Positions 37,453-47,200 of a stretch of DNA of 64,000 nucleotides are shown here, in pieces. The DNA comes from Thermosipho melanesiensis BI429 (lineage in GTDB: Bacteria; Thermotogota; Thermotogae; Thermotogales; Fervidobacteriaceae), in the NCBI RefSeq assembly GCF_000016905.1, contig NC_009616.1, positions 1,488,001 through 1,552,000 on the forward strand. Reading direction: 5' to 3'. The notes under the pieces were generated by a model. It saw nothing but the letters and a program-made list of their open reading frames with translations. It was not told where the DNA came from and searched no databases. Position 1 is the first letter of the stretch, and the number at the start of each line of letters is the position of its first letter. Position numbers and translations under genes: made by a program.

Positions 37453-38823
37453 ATGTTAATAAATGTGAAAGTATCTGAAGATAAAATGAGTGCAAGTGTG
37501 ATTTTGGAAAAAACATCTGATGAAGAGAGAATTACTCCAAAAGATATTTTGGAGGCTTTAAATGGCGAAGGGATAGTATTTGGAATAAATCGCGATGTAA
37601 TAACAAGGATATGTAATGAGCCAGAATTTAATGTTCCAATAAAAGTTGTATTTGGAAAACCACCTGGTAATGGTATAGATGGTTCAATTGAATTTGTGGA
37701 TTTCGAAAAAAGTAGTGAAAATAAAAAGGGAAAGATAGATTTTAGGGAATTTCCATCACATAGAAGGATTATTGTAAAGAAAGGTCAAAAAATAGCAACT
37801 ATTATCCCTCCGACAAAAGGGGAAGATGGTATAGATGTTTTTGGCAATACCATTCCTGGACTGGATGGAAAAGAAGTAGAGATAAAACTTGGAAAGAATG
37901 TTGAAAGAATAGATAACGAAATATTTTCAAAGATTGATGGAATTTTAAAAGTGGATTCAGAAACAAACTTCATTGATGTAGAAGAAACTTTAGAGATAAA
38001 AGGCGATGTTGACTATTCAGTGGGAAATATAGATTTTCCAGGTGTTGTGGTGATAAAAGGTGATGTTAAACCGGGATTTGTAGTAAGAGCGAAAAGAGAT
38101 ATTGAGGTAAATGGTGTCATTGAAGCTGCTACTGTAATTTCTCTTGAGGGAAGTATAAAAGCAAATGGGATAAAAGGTAGGGAGAAAGGGATAGTAAAGT
38201 GCAAAAAAAACTTGAATGTAAAATTTGCTGAGAATGCAATTATTGAAGCTGAAACGGTAAAATTCGCTGATTTACTTAATAATTGTAAGGTTAAGGCTAG
38301 AAAATCGATATTTTCAGAAAATGGCAAAGGTGTAATTGTTGGTGGAACTTATTTGGCGGGATTTGAGATTATAGCAGAAGAAATTGGTACAGAACTTGCT
38401 ATTCCTACACATTTAGAGGTTGGAATTTCACCCGAGCTTTTAGAAGAAAGAAATTTATTAAGAACTCAAATTATGCTTGACAAACAAAATGCTGAAAAGT
38501 TATTGAGAATCTTAAAGCAATACAAAAGTTTAAAAGAGAAAAATGTTGAAATATCAGAGGATAAGAAAAAACTTTTTCTTAAATCATCAAATACTTTAAT
38601 GGTAATAAAAGAACAATTAGAGAAAAATACTGTTAGACTTCATGAAATAGAAGAAAAAATACAAAGTACAAAAGTAAATGCAAAAATAGTTGCCAAAAAA
38701 ATTATATATCCAGGTGTAGAAGTTGCAATTCAGGGAGTAAAGTATTATATTAATAAGCCTATGTCTAAGGTTGTTCTTAAATTAGCTGATGAAAAAATCG
38801 TAGTAGGAGGTTATAGCGAATGA
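37453..38823 (+). CDS. FapA-like (DUF342) protein
   Basis: 456 residues. N-terminal domain (about 1-90), then the DUF342/FapA beta-helix region with G-K-P-P-G-N-G-I-D-G, P-P-T-K-G-E-D-G-I-D-V-F-G-N, and regular beta turns with G-D-V repeats (about 175-320), then a coiled coil (about 325-405) and a short tail. Called flagellar assembly protein A in Firmicutes, but found in non-flagellar settings too; polymer-forming scaffold roles are suspected. The last codons overlap manA (ATGA). Located in the envelope group. Confidence 0.85.
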   Translation: MLINVKVSEDKMSASVILEKTSDEERITPKDILEALNGEGIVFGINRDVITRICNEPEFNVPIKVVFGKPPGNGIDGSIEFVDFEKSSENKKGKIDFREFPSHRRIIVKKGQKIATIIPPTKGEDGIDVFGNTIPGLDGKEVEIKLGKNVERIDNEIFSKIDGILKVDSETNFIDVEETLEIKGDVDYSVGNIDFPGVVVIKGDVKPGFVVRAKRDIEVNGVIEAATVISLEGSIKANGIKGREKGIVKCKKNLNVKFAENAIIEAETVKFADLLNNCKVKARKSIFSENGKGVIVGGTYLAGFEIIAEEIGTELAIPTHLEVGISPELLEERNLLRTQIMLDKQNAEKLLRILKQYKSLKEKNVEISEDKKKLFLKSSNTLMVIKEQLEKNTVRLHEIEEKIQSTKVNAKIVAKKIIYPGVEVAIQGVKYYINKPMSKVVLKLADEKIVVGGYSE

Positions 38824-39608
38824 TAAAAGTTCAACCACAATTTAGAAACCAAATTTGGGGAAATAGGATGTTAAATAATCTTTTTGGTATTAATGACGGA
38901 AAGATTGGTGAGGTGTGGTTGTTATCTGGCCACCCGCTTTTTACTACGTTAATTGATAATAGAAGTATAAATGATATTTCTAAAGAATTGTGTGGGAAAG
39001 ATTTTGAACGTTTTCCACTTCTTATAAAGCTTATTTCCACTTCTGATTGGCTTTCAGTACAAGTTCATCCGGATGATGAATATGCGAGATCTGTTGAAAA
39101 GGAGCCATGGGGTAAGAATGAGGCATGGTATTTTTTAACTGATGGTGAAATTGCAATTTGTGAGGAACCTTCACGATTGGTGGAAGCTTTTGAAAAAGGA
39201 AATTGGAGTGATGTACTTAGAATAGAGAAGATAAAAAAAGGAACTTTTGTAAATATTCCCGCTGGTGTTATTCACGCCTTAGGATCAAATTCAACAGTAA
39301 TAGAAGTTCAACAATCTTCAGATTTAACTTATAGAATATATGACTGGGGAAGGCCTAGAGAAACTCATATCAAAAAAGCTTTAGAAGTTTCCAAAGCTGT
39401 AAAATTCGAAGAATTGATAGTTGAAAAAATAAATACAAAGTATTTTATAATGGAATACGTAAAGACTTCAAAAATAAATGGTTTTAGTGTTGTTGTTCCA
39501 ACGATATTAGAAAAAAACTTTGGAGCCTTTGTTATTCCCAAAGACTCCAGAGAGTATGTGGAAAACTCTGTTGTTATAAAACTTGGTGAATTCTTTTTGA
39601 ATTCATAA
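38820..39608 (+). CDS. manA: Mannose-6-phosphate isomerase, class I
   Basis: 262 residues, short form (Bacillus members are around 315). Zinc ligands can be placed in Q-V-H-P-D-D (H83), K-N-E-A-W-Y, and I-P-A-G-V-I-H-A-L-G. The active-site arginine region is Y-R-I-Y-D-W-G-R. It interconverts mannose 6-phosphate and fructose 6-phosphate, feeding glycan precursor synthesis, consistent with the envelope genes upstream. Its final 35 bases overlap the convergent DUF89 gene. A weak AT-rich hairpin (TGAATTC, T5, GAATTCA at 39587-39605) lies in the overlap. Confidence 0.93.
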   Translation: MIKVQPQFRNQIWGNRMLNNLFGINDGKIGEVWLLSGHPLFTTLIDNRSINDISKELCGKDFERFPLLIKLISTSDWLSVQVHPDDEYARSVEKEPWGKNEAWYFLTDGEIAICEEPSRLVEAFEKGNWSDVLRIEKIKKGTFVNIPAGVIHALGSNSTVIEVQQSSDLTYRIYDWGRPRETHIKKALEVSKAVKFEELIVEKINTKYFIMEYVKTSKINGFSVVVPTILEKNFGAFVIPKDSREYVENSVVIKLGEFFLNS

Positions 39609-40458
39609 ATATTTTTGAGCCTTGAGCTACTTTGATATAATCTGATATTACTTTGCATTTTGCAACTAATGCAAAATAAATGTTGTTCTTTTTTATGTCG
39701 GATAGTCCTTCGAAATTTCCCTGACCTTTTGCCAAAATAATTTCATATTCAAAGAAGGCATCTCTAAATACTTGATTTGCTTTTTCAAGATTTGTACCGG
39801 GGGTGCTTAGTCCAGTATTAATTAGGTTTGCAAATTTGTCTAGCCCAATGAAAAGAGCATCTTCCACTGTTGCATCGTTTATTATCGGATAACCTTTTAA
39901 AGCAACAGAAATATTAAGATCATTGTAATGTTGTTTAATTGTCTCTATAAACAACATATCAAATACTGCTTCTCCAACGTTGTCTACAATGTAAAGAAGG
40001 TTGTTGGAATTCGATATGTCTTTTTTAAAATATTCAAAATCATCAATGGAAAATGGCTGTGCCCAAAGTTCGTTTATCTTTTCAAACATTTCTTCTGGAG
40101 AATTATTTAAAGCTCCAAAGTCTATTAAATTACCAGCAACTGCAAGCTTTGCGGCTTCATACAAAGGGTCAGAGCTATCCATGACTTTTAATTTGAAATC
40201 GTTATAAAGTGAAAGCGCTATTTTATTAGATTTTTCCTTTTCCAATTTATAAAGATCTTCTTTTTTCAAAAGAATTTCTAGCTTTTTGTATAGAATCTCT
40301 GCTATATCAATGGGCATAACACCGAAATCTACAGTAGCCAGCTCTTTTAAAACTTCATTTAATATTAGCCATTTTTCCTGTTCAGATGTGACAAATTTAT
40401 CAATTATTCTTTGAGCTTGTTCAACATGACAAGTTAAACATTTACTTGTTGCCCTCAT
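39574..40458 (-). CDS. DUF89 / ARMT1-like metal-dependent phosphatase family protein
   Basis: 294 residues. N-terminal C-L-T-C-H motif, a helical domain, then the family's Rossmann-like core with Y-I-V-D-N-V-G-E-A-V-F-D (metal-binding D-N) and L-A-K-G-Q-G-N-F-E-G. DUF89 proteins with an N-terminal CxxC form subfamily I and include damage-control phosphatases. The start is one base after the acpP stop on the minus strand. The 3' end overlaps manA by 35 bases. Confidence 0.88.
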   Translation of the reverse strand: MRATSKCLTCHVEQAQRIIDKFVTSEQEKWLILNEVLKELATVDFGVMPIDIAEILYKKLEILLKKEDLYKLEKEKSNKIALSLYNDFKLKVMDSSDPLYEAAKLAVAGNLIDFGALNNSPEEMFEKINELWAQPFSIDDFEYFKKDISNSNNLLYIVDNVGEAVFDMLFIETIKQHYNDLNISVALKGYPIINDATVEDALFIGLDKFANLINTGLSTPGTNLEKANQVFRDAFFEYEIILAKGQGNFEGLSDIKKNNIYFALVAKCKVISDYIKVAQGSKIFMNSKRIHQVL

Positions 40459-40459
40459 T

Positions 40460-40714
40460 TTATTCTTCTCTGCCTTTTAGTTTGGGTTCAAGTATATTTA
40501 ATAAATCTTCAATAGTTGAAATTTGTTCGAGTTCTTCATCTTCAATTTTTATGCCATATTCGTCTTCTAAAATCATTACTAAGTCAACCACATCTAATGA
40601 ATCTGCGCCTAAATCATCGATAATATGTGAGGATTCATCTATATCTTCAATAGGAACATCTAGTTTTTCAGCAAGGATTTTGCTTACCTGTCTTAAAAGT
40701 TCTTCTCTTTTCAT
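40460..40714 (-). CDS. acpP: Acyl carrier protein
   Basis: 84 residues, acidic, four-helix carrier fold. The phosphopantetheine serine is S39 in G-A-D-S-L-D. AGGAGGGAT precedes the ATG. It carries acyl chains in fatty acid synthesis. No fab genes flank it; it is followed by the DUF89 gene and has its own promoter. Confidence 0.96.
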   Translation of the reverse strand: MKREELLRQVSKILAEKLDVPIEDIDESSHIIDDLGADSLDVVDLVMILEDEYGIKIEDEELEQISTIEDLLNILEPKLKGREE

Positions 40715-40746
40715 TTTATCCCTCCTATTAGATTATTTACAATTAA

Positions 40747-40775
40747 GATTAAACACAATTTTTTAAAGTTGTCAA
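40747..40775 (-). promoter_or_regulatory. Promoter for acpP
   Basis: On the minus strand: TTGACA (40775-40770), 17 bases, then TTAATC (40752-40747) with a TG one base before it (TGTTTAATC). Consensus -35 with a moderate -10; about 35 bases upstream of the acpP ATG. Confidence 0.6.
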
Positions 40776-40798
40776 GTATATTATACTACAAAAAGTAT

Positions 40799-40826
40799 TT
40801 GTTAATGAGAATTTTTATGGTATTAT
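40799..40826 (+). promoter_or_regulatory. Promoter for ruvB and the long downstream run
   Basis: TTGTTA (40799-40804), 16 bases, TATTAT (40821-40826), with TG one base before the -10 (TGGTATTAT). The AAGGAGG ribosome site follows at 40833. Confidence 0.6.
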
Positions 40827-40832
40827 TTCAAT

Positions 40833-40839
40833 AAGGAGG
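40833..40839 (+). promoter_or_regulatory. Ribosome binding site that points to an ATT start for ruvB
   Basis: AAGGAGG, followed after 7 bases by ATT (40847-40849) in the RuvB frame. The frame is closed by TAA at 40832-40834, and between that stop and the TTG at 40913 there is no ATG, GTG or TTG. The site therefore leaves only ATT (40847, or the preceding ATT at 40844) as a well-spaced start. Confidence 0.7.
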
Positions 40840-40846
40840 TGTAATT

Positions 40847-41854
40847 ATTTCAGAAAGAATAATTGATCCAGAGAGATTACCAAATGATATTCAAACCATA
40901 CGTCCACAATATTTGAATGAATATATAGGGCAGGGTAATATAAAAAAACGACTTGGGCTTGCCATAAAAGCTTCAAAAATTAGGAAAGAAGCTTTAGATC
41001 ATGTATTACTTGTTGGACCACCTGGGCTTGGCAAAACAACATTGGCACATATTATTTCAAATGAACTTGGAACAAATATTCATGTAACTAGCGGTCCGAT
41101 TCTTGAAAAACAGGGAGATGTAGCGGCAATATTGACTAATCTTGAGCATGGTGATGTGTTATTTATTGATGAGATACATAGGATGAATAGATCGGTTGAG
41201 GAAATACTGTATACAGCTATGGAGGACTTTCAAATTGATATATTAATTGGGAAAGGGCCTTCAGCACGTTCAATTAGAATTGATTTACAACCTTTTACGT
41301 TAGTTGGGGCTACTACAAGAAGCGGCTTGTTAAGTGCACCTCTAAGAAATAGATTTGGATTGATAATGGAATTAGATTTTTATTCAATTGATGAACTTAG
41401 TAAGATTATAGAAAGAGCGGCAATTGTTTTAAATGTTGAGATAGAGAAGGATGCGGCTATTTTACTTGCAAAGAGATCACGTGGAACACCACGTATAGCT
41501 TTGAGATTGTTAAGAAGAGTAAGAGATATGAGTACAATTCGTGGAAAGGTAAAGATAGATATTTACATGGTAGAAGAAATTATGTTTCTTTTGGGAATAG
41601 ATAAAGAGGGGCTTGATGAACTTGATAGAAAAATATTAAGGACAATAATAGAAGTGTATAACGGTGGGCCTGTTGGAGTGAAATCTTTGGCTGCATCTGT
41701 TGGTATTTCTGAAGATAGTATTTCTGAAGTTTATGAACCTTATCTTCTTCAAAGCGGATTTATTGCAAGAACACATAGGGGAAGAATAGCTACGAAAAAG
41801 GCTTACAATCATTTGGGAATAAAAGTTCAAAGGGGGCTTTTTGATGAAGAGTAA
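40847..41854 (+). CDS. ruvB: Holliday junction branch migration ATPase RuvB, apparent ATT start
   Basis: About 335 residues if started at ATT 40847, normal for RuvB. The 22 residues before the first conventional start (TTG 40913) contain conserved family sequence: S-E-R-I-I-D-P-E-R ... I-R-P-Q-Y-L-N-E-Y-I-G-Q. Walker A G-P-P-G-L-G-K-T-T, Walker B L-F-I-D-E-I-H-R, sensor A-T-T-R-S-G, arginine finger region R-N-R-F-G, and the C-terminal winged helix (G-G-P-V-G-V-K-S-L-A-A) are all present. RuvB is the motor that drives branch migration with RuvA. It overlaps the next gene by 11 bases. Confidence 0.95.
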   Translation: MSERIIDPERLPNDIQTIRPQYLNEYIGQGNIKKRLGLAIKASKIRKEALDHVLLVGPPGLGKTTLAHIISNELGTNIHVTSGPILEKQGDVAAILTNLEHGDVLFIDEIHRMNRSVEEILYTAMEDFQIDILIGKGPSARSIRIDLQPFTLVGATTRSGLLSAPLRNRFGLIMELDFYSIDELSKIIERAAIVLNVEIEKDAAILLAKRSRGTPRIALRLLRRVRDMSTIRGKVKIDIYMVEEIMFLLGIDKEGLDELDRKILRTIIEVYNGGPVGVKSLAASVGISEDSISEVYEPYLLQSGFIARTHRGRIATKKAYNHLGIKVQRGLFDEE

Positions 41855-42530
41855 ACTAGAAATAAGGTATTATAATGTATTAGATTCAATTAAGGAGAAA
41901 GCATTGGAAGTTGGAAGAGATTATAATAACATAAAGCTTGTAGCAGTCAGCAAGACTTTTCCAGTTGAGGTGATAAAAGAGGCATATGAAATAGGAATAA
42001 GAATTTTTGGAGAAAATTATGCACAAGAATTGAGGGATAAATCAAAACTGTTGGAAAGTTACGATATTGAATGGCATTATATTGGAAGAATACAGTTAAA
42101 TAAATTAAAGTATATTGTTCCTGTTTCAAGATTGATTCATTCTGTAACGAGGATAGAGGAACTTAAAGAGATTAATAAATTATGTAGGAAATATAATAAG
42201 GTTCAAGAGATCTTAATTCAGGTTAATATTTCAGGGGAAGAAACTAAAGCAGGTTTAAAACCAGATGAAGTCGGTGATTTTTTGAGGGAAACTGTAGATT
42301 TTGAAAGGGTAAAGATAGTAGGTTTTATGACTATGGCCCCTTTTACAGATAATAAAGAAATTATTAGAAACGTTTTTAAAAACGCAAGAGTATTACTGGA
42401 AAAATTTTCATCTGAATTTTCTAATTTAAAGGAACTTTCCATGGGGATGTCAAATGATTATTTAATAGCAATAGAAGAAGGTGCTACGATTTTGAGAATT
42501 GGTAGTAAAATTTTCGGGGAAAGAGGGTGA
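41844..42530 (+). CDS. YggS-type PLP homeostasis protein
   Basis: 228 residues from the ATG at 41844 (GGGGG about 7 bases upstream). TIM-barrel PLP protein with the PLP lysine at K37 (L-V-A-V-S-K-T-F-P) and the motifs F-G-E-N-Y-A-Q-E, W-H-Y-I-G-R-I-Q-L-N-K, and S-M-G-M-S-N-D-Y at the phosphate-binding site. The family has no defined catalytic reaction and buffers PLP. It is followed by yggT, a very common pairing in bacteria. Confidence 0.93.
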   Translation: MKSKLEIRYYNVLDSIKEKALEVGRDYNNIKLVAVSKTFPVEVIKEAYEIGIRIFGENYAQELRDKSKLLESYDIEWHYIGRIQLNKLKYIVPVSRLIHSVTRIEELKEINKLCRKYNKVQEILIQVNISGEETKAGLKPDEVGDFLRETVDFERVKIVGFMTMAPFTDNKEIIRNVFKNARVLLEKFSSEFSNLKELSMGMSNDYLIAIEEGATILRIGSKIFGERG

Positions 42531-42534
42531 TGTG

Positions 42535-42825
42535 GTGTTTATTTTCGGCAATTTTTTAATTGGATTAGGTATTGCAATACGTATACTTATAAATATTGAG
42601 ATAATGTTTATAGTTATTTCCGCTATTTTAAGTTGGTTTCCTATTTCACAAAATATTTATTATTACTTTCAAGCACTTGCCGATATAGTAGAAAAACCAA
42701 TTAGAAGATTTCTTCCAAGGATAGGGCCAATTGACATTTCTCCTTTAATAAGTATAGTTTTGTTGGTATTTTTAGATAGATTCTTAATACAGAGTATAAT
42801 TGAATTGGGGTATTTAATGAAATGA
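42535..42825 (+). CDS. YggT family membrane protein
   Basis: About 96 residues from the GTG at 42535 (a GTG at 42532 is equally possible), with GAGGGTGA just upstream. Two membrane segments (about 5-30 and 65-90) flank the conserved motif L-S-W-F-P-I-S and [19 protein letters not shown]. The family is linked to envelope or osmotic functions and, in Gram-positives, to division gene clusters. Ends with an ATGA overlap into nadK. Confidence 0.88.
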   Translation: MFIFGNFLIGLGIAIRILINIEIMFIVISAILSWFPISQNIYYYFQALADIVEKPIRRFLPRIGPIDISPLISIVLLVFLDRFLIQSIIELGYLMK

Positions 42826-43577
42826 AAGTTTTAGGAATTTTTCATAAACCAAGTTTAAAAAGTGTTGCAGAAAAATTTAGTGAAATTCTTTTTGATGAAA
42901 ATTTCCATGTAGAATATGTTGGAAGTGAGATTCCGAGTATAGAAGTGGATTTAACTTTGGTATTAGGCGGAGATGGAACATTTTTGAAAGCGGCTCACAA
43001 GGTAAGGAATCCACTTGTTGGTTTTAAAGGTGGACGACTTGGATTTTTATCTAGTTATACGCTAGGTGACTTTGATAAATTTTTGGAGGATTTGAAAAAC
43101 GAAAATTTTGAAAGGGATATAAGATATTTTTTAAAGGCAGGAGATTTCTATACCTTAAATGAAGTTCTCTTGATTAGAGATCCTGTACAAAAAATGGTTG
43201 ATATACAGATATTCTTTCAAGATGGAGATTTTTATTTCCATGCTGATGGGTTAATTATAAGTACCCCAACAGGATCAACCGGTTATTCGCTATCGTTAGG
43301 TGGACCTATAATGCTTCCAAATGTTAATTCGTTTGTTATTACACCAGTTGCTCCACAATTTTTGGCATCTAGAAGTATCATTGTACCTGATGATGAAGAA
43401 ATTATTGTGAGGATTGATCAGGAAATAAATTTAATATTAGATGGTATGGATTTTGGAAAGGTTAGAGAAGTTAATCTTAAAAAGTCTAGAAGGAGGATAG
43501 TTATTTTAAGACCAAAAGATTATAATTTTTCCAAATCTATAAAAGAAAAATTAGGATATGGAAAGAGATTTTTGTAA
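42822..43577 (+). CDS. nadK: NAD kinase
   Basis: 251 residues. G-G-D-G motif at 49-52 ([10 protein letters not shown]), the second conserved motif [12 protein letters not shown], and the N-E motif (L-N-E-V-L). It phosphorylates NAD to NADP. The start overlaps yggT by 4 bases. Confidence 0.95.
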   Translation: MKVLGIFHKPSLKSVAEKFSEILFDENFHVEYVGSEIPSIEVDLTLVLGGDGTFLKAAHKVRNPLVGFKGGRLGFLSSYTLGDFDKFLEDLKNENFERDIRYFLKAGDFYTLNEVLLIRDPVQKMVDIQIFFQDGDFYFHADGLIISTPTGSTGYSLSLGGPIMLPNVNSFVITPVAPQFLASRSIIVPDDEEIIVRIDQEINLILDGMDFGKVREVNLKKSRRRIVILRPKDYNFSKSIKEKLGYGKRFL

Positions 43578-43592
43578 AGTAAGGTGATATAT

Positions 43593-44294
43593 ATGGATTG
43601 GATATTAAAAGAAAATATAGAAGAATTAAAAAAGATGGTTTTGAAAGAAGGTTGGCTTATTGAATCTCTTTTAAATCAAGTTTTAAATGCTTTAAAAGAA
43701 AGAGATAAGGAAGCAGTGTTAAACGCTTTAAAAAATGAGAATGAAATTAATGTAATGGATATGAAGATAAAGGAGAAGGCTTTAATTATTTTATCTACTT
43801 TAATGCCCATGTCCAAAGATTTAAGGATGGTAACGGGAAGTTTTGTAATTTCAAGTTATTTTCAAGATATTTCTGAAAAAACACTTGATATTGCCAGAAA
43901 AATTTTGGAATTAATTAAAGAACCACAATTAAAACCACTTATTACTATACCAGAAATGACTAAAATTTCTTTGATAATGTTAAGGGAAAGTATGAGAATG
44001 TTTGCTGATCAAAATATATTGGGGGCTGAATCAATTTGTGAAAAGGATGCTGAAATTGACAATTTTTTTGATGACATTAGAAAAGAATTAATGGTTTATA
44101 TGATGGAAGATGCAAGGTATGTAAAAAGGGCTTTAATATTATTAGAAATCTCTCAAAAGATTGAAGAAATAGCAGATATTGCAACAAAGATAGTGGAAAC
44201 AACTTCGTACATAATAACCGGTAGGCAATATAAATGTTTTGGCGATAAATTGCATACCATAGAGACTTTAGAAGATATGGGGGATAAAATTTGA
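43593..44294 (+). CDS. PhoU-like regulatory protein
   Basis: 233 residues from the ATG at 43593 (AAGGTGATATAT upstream); a GTG at 43584 is inside that ribosome site. Two PhoU three-helix repeats with the E-x3-D metal-binding motifs (E-K-D-A-E-I-D; E-I-S-Q-K-I-E-E-I-A-D). PhoU modulates phosphate uptake or phosphate-responsive kinases. No pst or pho genes are adjacent; instead the stop overlaps the Lpt fusion gene as TTGA. Confidence 0.87.
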   Translation: MDWILKENIEELKKMVLKEGWLIESLLNQVLNALKERDKEAVLNALKNENEINVMDMKIKEKALIILSTLMPMSKDLRMVTGSFVISSYFQDISEKTLDIARKILELIKEPQLKPLITIPEMTKISLIMLRESMRMFADQNILGAESICEKDAEIDNFFDDIRKELMVYMMEDARYVKRALILLEISQKIEEIADIATKIVETTSYIITGRQYKCFGDKLHTIETLEDMGDKI

Positions 44295-47200
44295 GGGTTT
44301 TAACAAAGTATATCTTAAAGCTTTCAATAGGTCCTTTTATAATGGGTGTTGCTGCATTTGTTTTGTTTGCAAGTGTTGAGTTACTTTATCAACTATCGGA
44401 TATAATTGTAAGGCATAGGGTTGGTATACTTAAACTTTTTGAGTTAATATATTATAATCTTCCGTATTTTGTTTCTATGGGAATACCAGTCGGTGTTTTG
44501 TTTTCTATATTTTGGGTTTTGTCACAACTTTATAGTTCTAAAGAAATTACTGCTATGCTAGTCCATGGAATTCCATCAAGAAAATTGGTTTATCCATTCT
44601 TTTTATTATCTGTTTTGTTTGGCCTTTTTGCATTTTATCTAAATGATCAAATGGTTCCAACATTTAACCACAAGGCAATGAAGACTATTTCAAAGTATGT
44701 GTATAAAAGACCGGAGATTTCTATTAGGGAAAATGTCTTAACAAAAATAGATGAATCACAATATTTTTTTGTGAAAAGATATGATCAATCAAGTGGGATC
44801 TTGTACGATGTAGTCCTCTTTCAACATATTCAAGGAGAAGAACGTATAATTACAGCAGAGAAGGTTCAAAAAGATGAAGGAAAGTGGTTTTTGATAAACG
44901 GAAAAATGTATGTAACAGACAAAGATGGTTTTCTAAAGTTTGATGTAAATTTTTCGAAAATTTCTTTGGATTTAAAGGATGATTTAGAAAGTCTAATGAG
45001 AGTTGGAAAATCTCCACGAGATATGACTGGCGATGAATTAAAAAATAAAATTAAAACTTTTAGGAAGTTGGGGGTAGATCCTTCCCCGTGGATTGTGGAG
45101 TTACATGGAAGGTATGCGAATTCTGTTGGGCCCTTTATAATAACTATTCTTGGAGTTCCATTGTCTTTGTTATTTGGATTAAAAAGTAAATCCTGGAGTG
45201 TGATTTTTACCTTTGCTATAGTTATTTTGTATCAGGGTTCTGGTGCTTGGATTTCTGCAATGGGTAAAGAGAATCTTTTAAATCCAGTGCTTGCAGCATG
45301 GTTTCCAAATTTAGTATTTATTTCGGTGGGTTTATTTTTGTTTTTAATGCTTGATACTCCTTTTGCTTATAAGTTAAGAGAGCTGTTATCAAAATTTATG
45401 ATAGTTATTTTTTTAATTGTAATATCTACTAATGTTTTTTCAAATACAATTACATTGGAAGCTTCAAATGTTATTTATAAAGATAATTTTATACACGCAA
45501 AAGAGAATGTGCGTATTTTTTGGGATGAGAATATTTTAACTTCTAGTGAAGCGACGATTTTAGTGGAAAATTCAAAGGCAAAAATTTTAGAGGCATATGG
45601 AAATGTGAAATTTAATAAAGAAGGAAAGGTTTATAATGCAAAGTACGTGAAATATTTTTTTTCTGAAAAAAAATCATATGCCGTACGTGTAAGAGGAGTT
45701 GAAAAATATAAATCTAAAAAAGGTAAAGTAGATTTGTATTTTGGTGCGGAAAACTTTGAGAAAAAAAAAGGTTATATTAATCTAAACGAAGCATATATTA
45801 CAACATGTGAACTTGAAAAACCACATTATAGAGTAGAAGCGTTAGATGTTTATATTTATGAGGATAGATATCTAGTAGCTGAAAATTCCATGTTATTTTT
45901 GTTTGAATTTCCTTTTTTTCCATATCCTGTGTATTTTTCAAGTTTGAGTGAGGATTCCAAATCTCCATTTTCATTTTCATTTTCAATAGATAGCAAATTA
46001 AATTTTTCAACTCGTCAAGAGTATAGCTTATACGTGGATAACTATTTGTTAAGTACCACTTTTGAAACAGGGGAAGGTTCTAATTTGATATTTACAATTT
46101 TAGATGGTAAAGAAAAAATTTTTTATATTGATTACGGAAAAAAATATCTTTTGGTGGATTTAGGATATTTAGAATATAACACTAGATGGGATTTAAAGAC
46201 AACAAATTTAAAGCTAACATTTTTCCCGTTTTACTATTCTGAAAGTTTAAACACATTATGGTTTAAAAGAATAGGAGTATCATTTAAGACTAAAAGTTAC
46301 TTTTTTGACTTAAACTTAAATAGAAATGATAAGGAATTTTCAATAAATAACGTATTTAGTTTAAGTGGATTAAAGAAAGATTTAGATTTTACAGAGCTTT
46401 ATATTAGCAATTTTAGATTTATAAGTTCAGTTAAAAAAATTAGCGAAGAGATCTTATTTGATGAAACGGGAAGTTATAATGTTTCTTTTAAAGATAAATT
46501 TTACACTACAAATTTCAGTGGAAATTTAAAGAATGAAAGTTATGTAAGTAAAATATTTCATAAGTTTAATTTACCTTTTGAATATAAGAGTGATTTTTTT
46601 GATGTTAATTTTGAATATAACTTTGGGTTAAGTTGTTACAATGCTTTAACTGATAAATATTACTTGAGATTGGGATTATATGATGCCTATAAATTATCAG
46701 GCAATCTAAAATTTGAGGTACTTGAACTCAAGCCTGAGTATGGATATAGAAAAAATTTCAGGGATGAGGCAACAAATACGGAATATAATAAATTCAGTAT
46801 AAGGCTTTACGTAAAGAGCAAATTTCTCAATTTTTTATTAACACAAGGGTATGATTTTTTTTATAATAAGATGTTAAATGACAAAATTATGGTAAAGTTT
46901 TCTTGGAATAAATTTTTTTTACAGGCTGATACGGAATACGATTTCAAGTTAAAAAAACTGAACCCTTCTTCTGTGAAGATTTCGTATGTAGATTCATCTA
47001 TCCCTTTAAATTATAGTGCTAATTTTAAATATTACCATATGGAACAAATACCAGTTAGGGAAATTACTCATTTGGTAACTTTTCAGAAATTAAAGGGTCG
47101 TGTACGTCAATCGATAGAGGAAAATTACATAAAAAATGCGTATTTTAAGGGAAGTTTTTTTGTAAATAAATGTGAGAATATTTTGGAATTAAATTATCTG

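Noticed and set aside
39587-39605. TGAATTC-T5-GAATTCA hairpin as a terminator for manA
   Set aside because: Only seven AT-rich pairs and a poor T-tract (AAATATTTTT) downstream; too weak to annotate as a terminator.
40913-41854. RuvB starting at the TTG at 40913
   Set aside because: It would delete conserved N-terminal residues and has no ribosome site, whereas AAGGAGG stands 73 bases upstream.
45360-45460. The Lpt fusion as an artefact of a frameshift or of two genes
   Set aside because: The frame is continuous with no stop, and the joint region is a regular basic loop plus hydrophobic helix. Internal initiation at 45398 is kept only as an alternative because no strong ribosome site precedes it.
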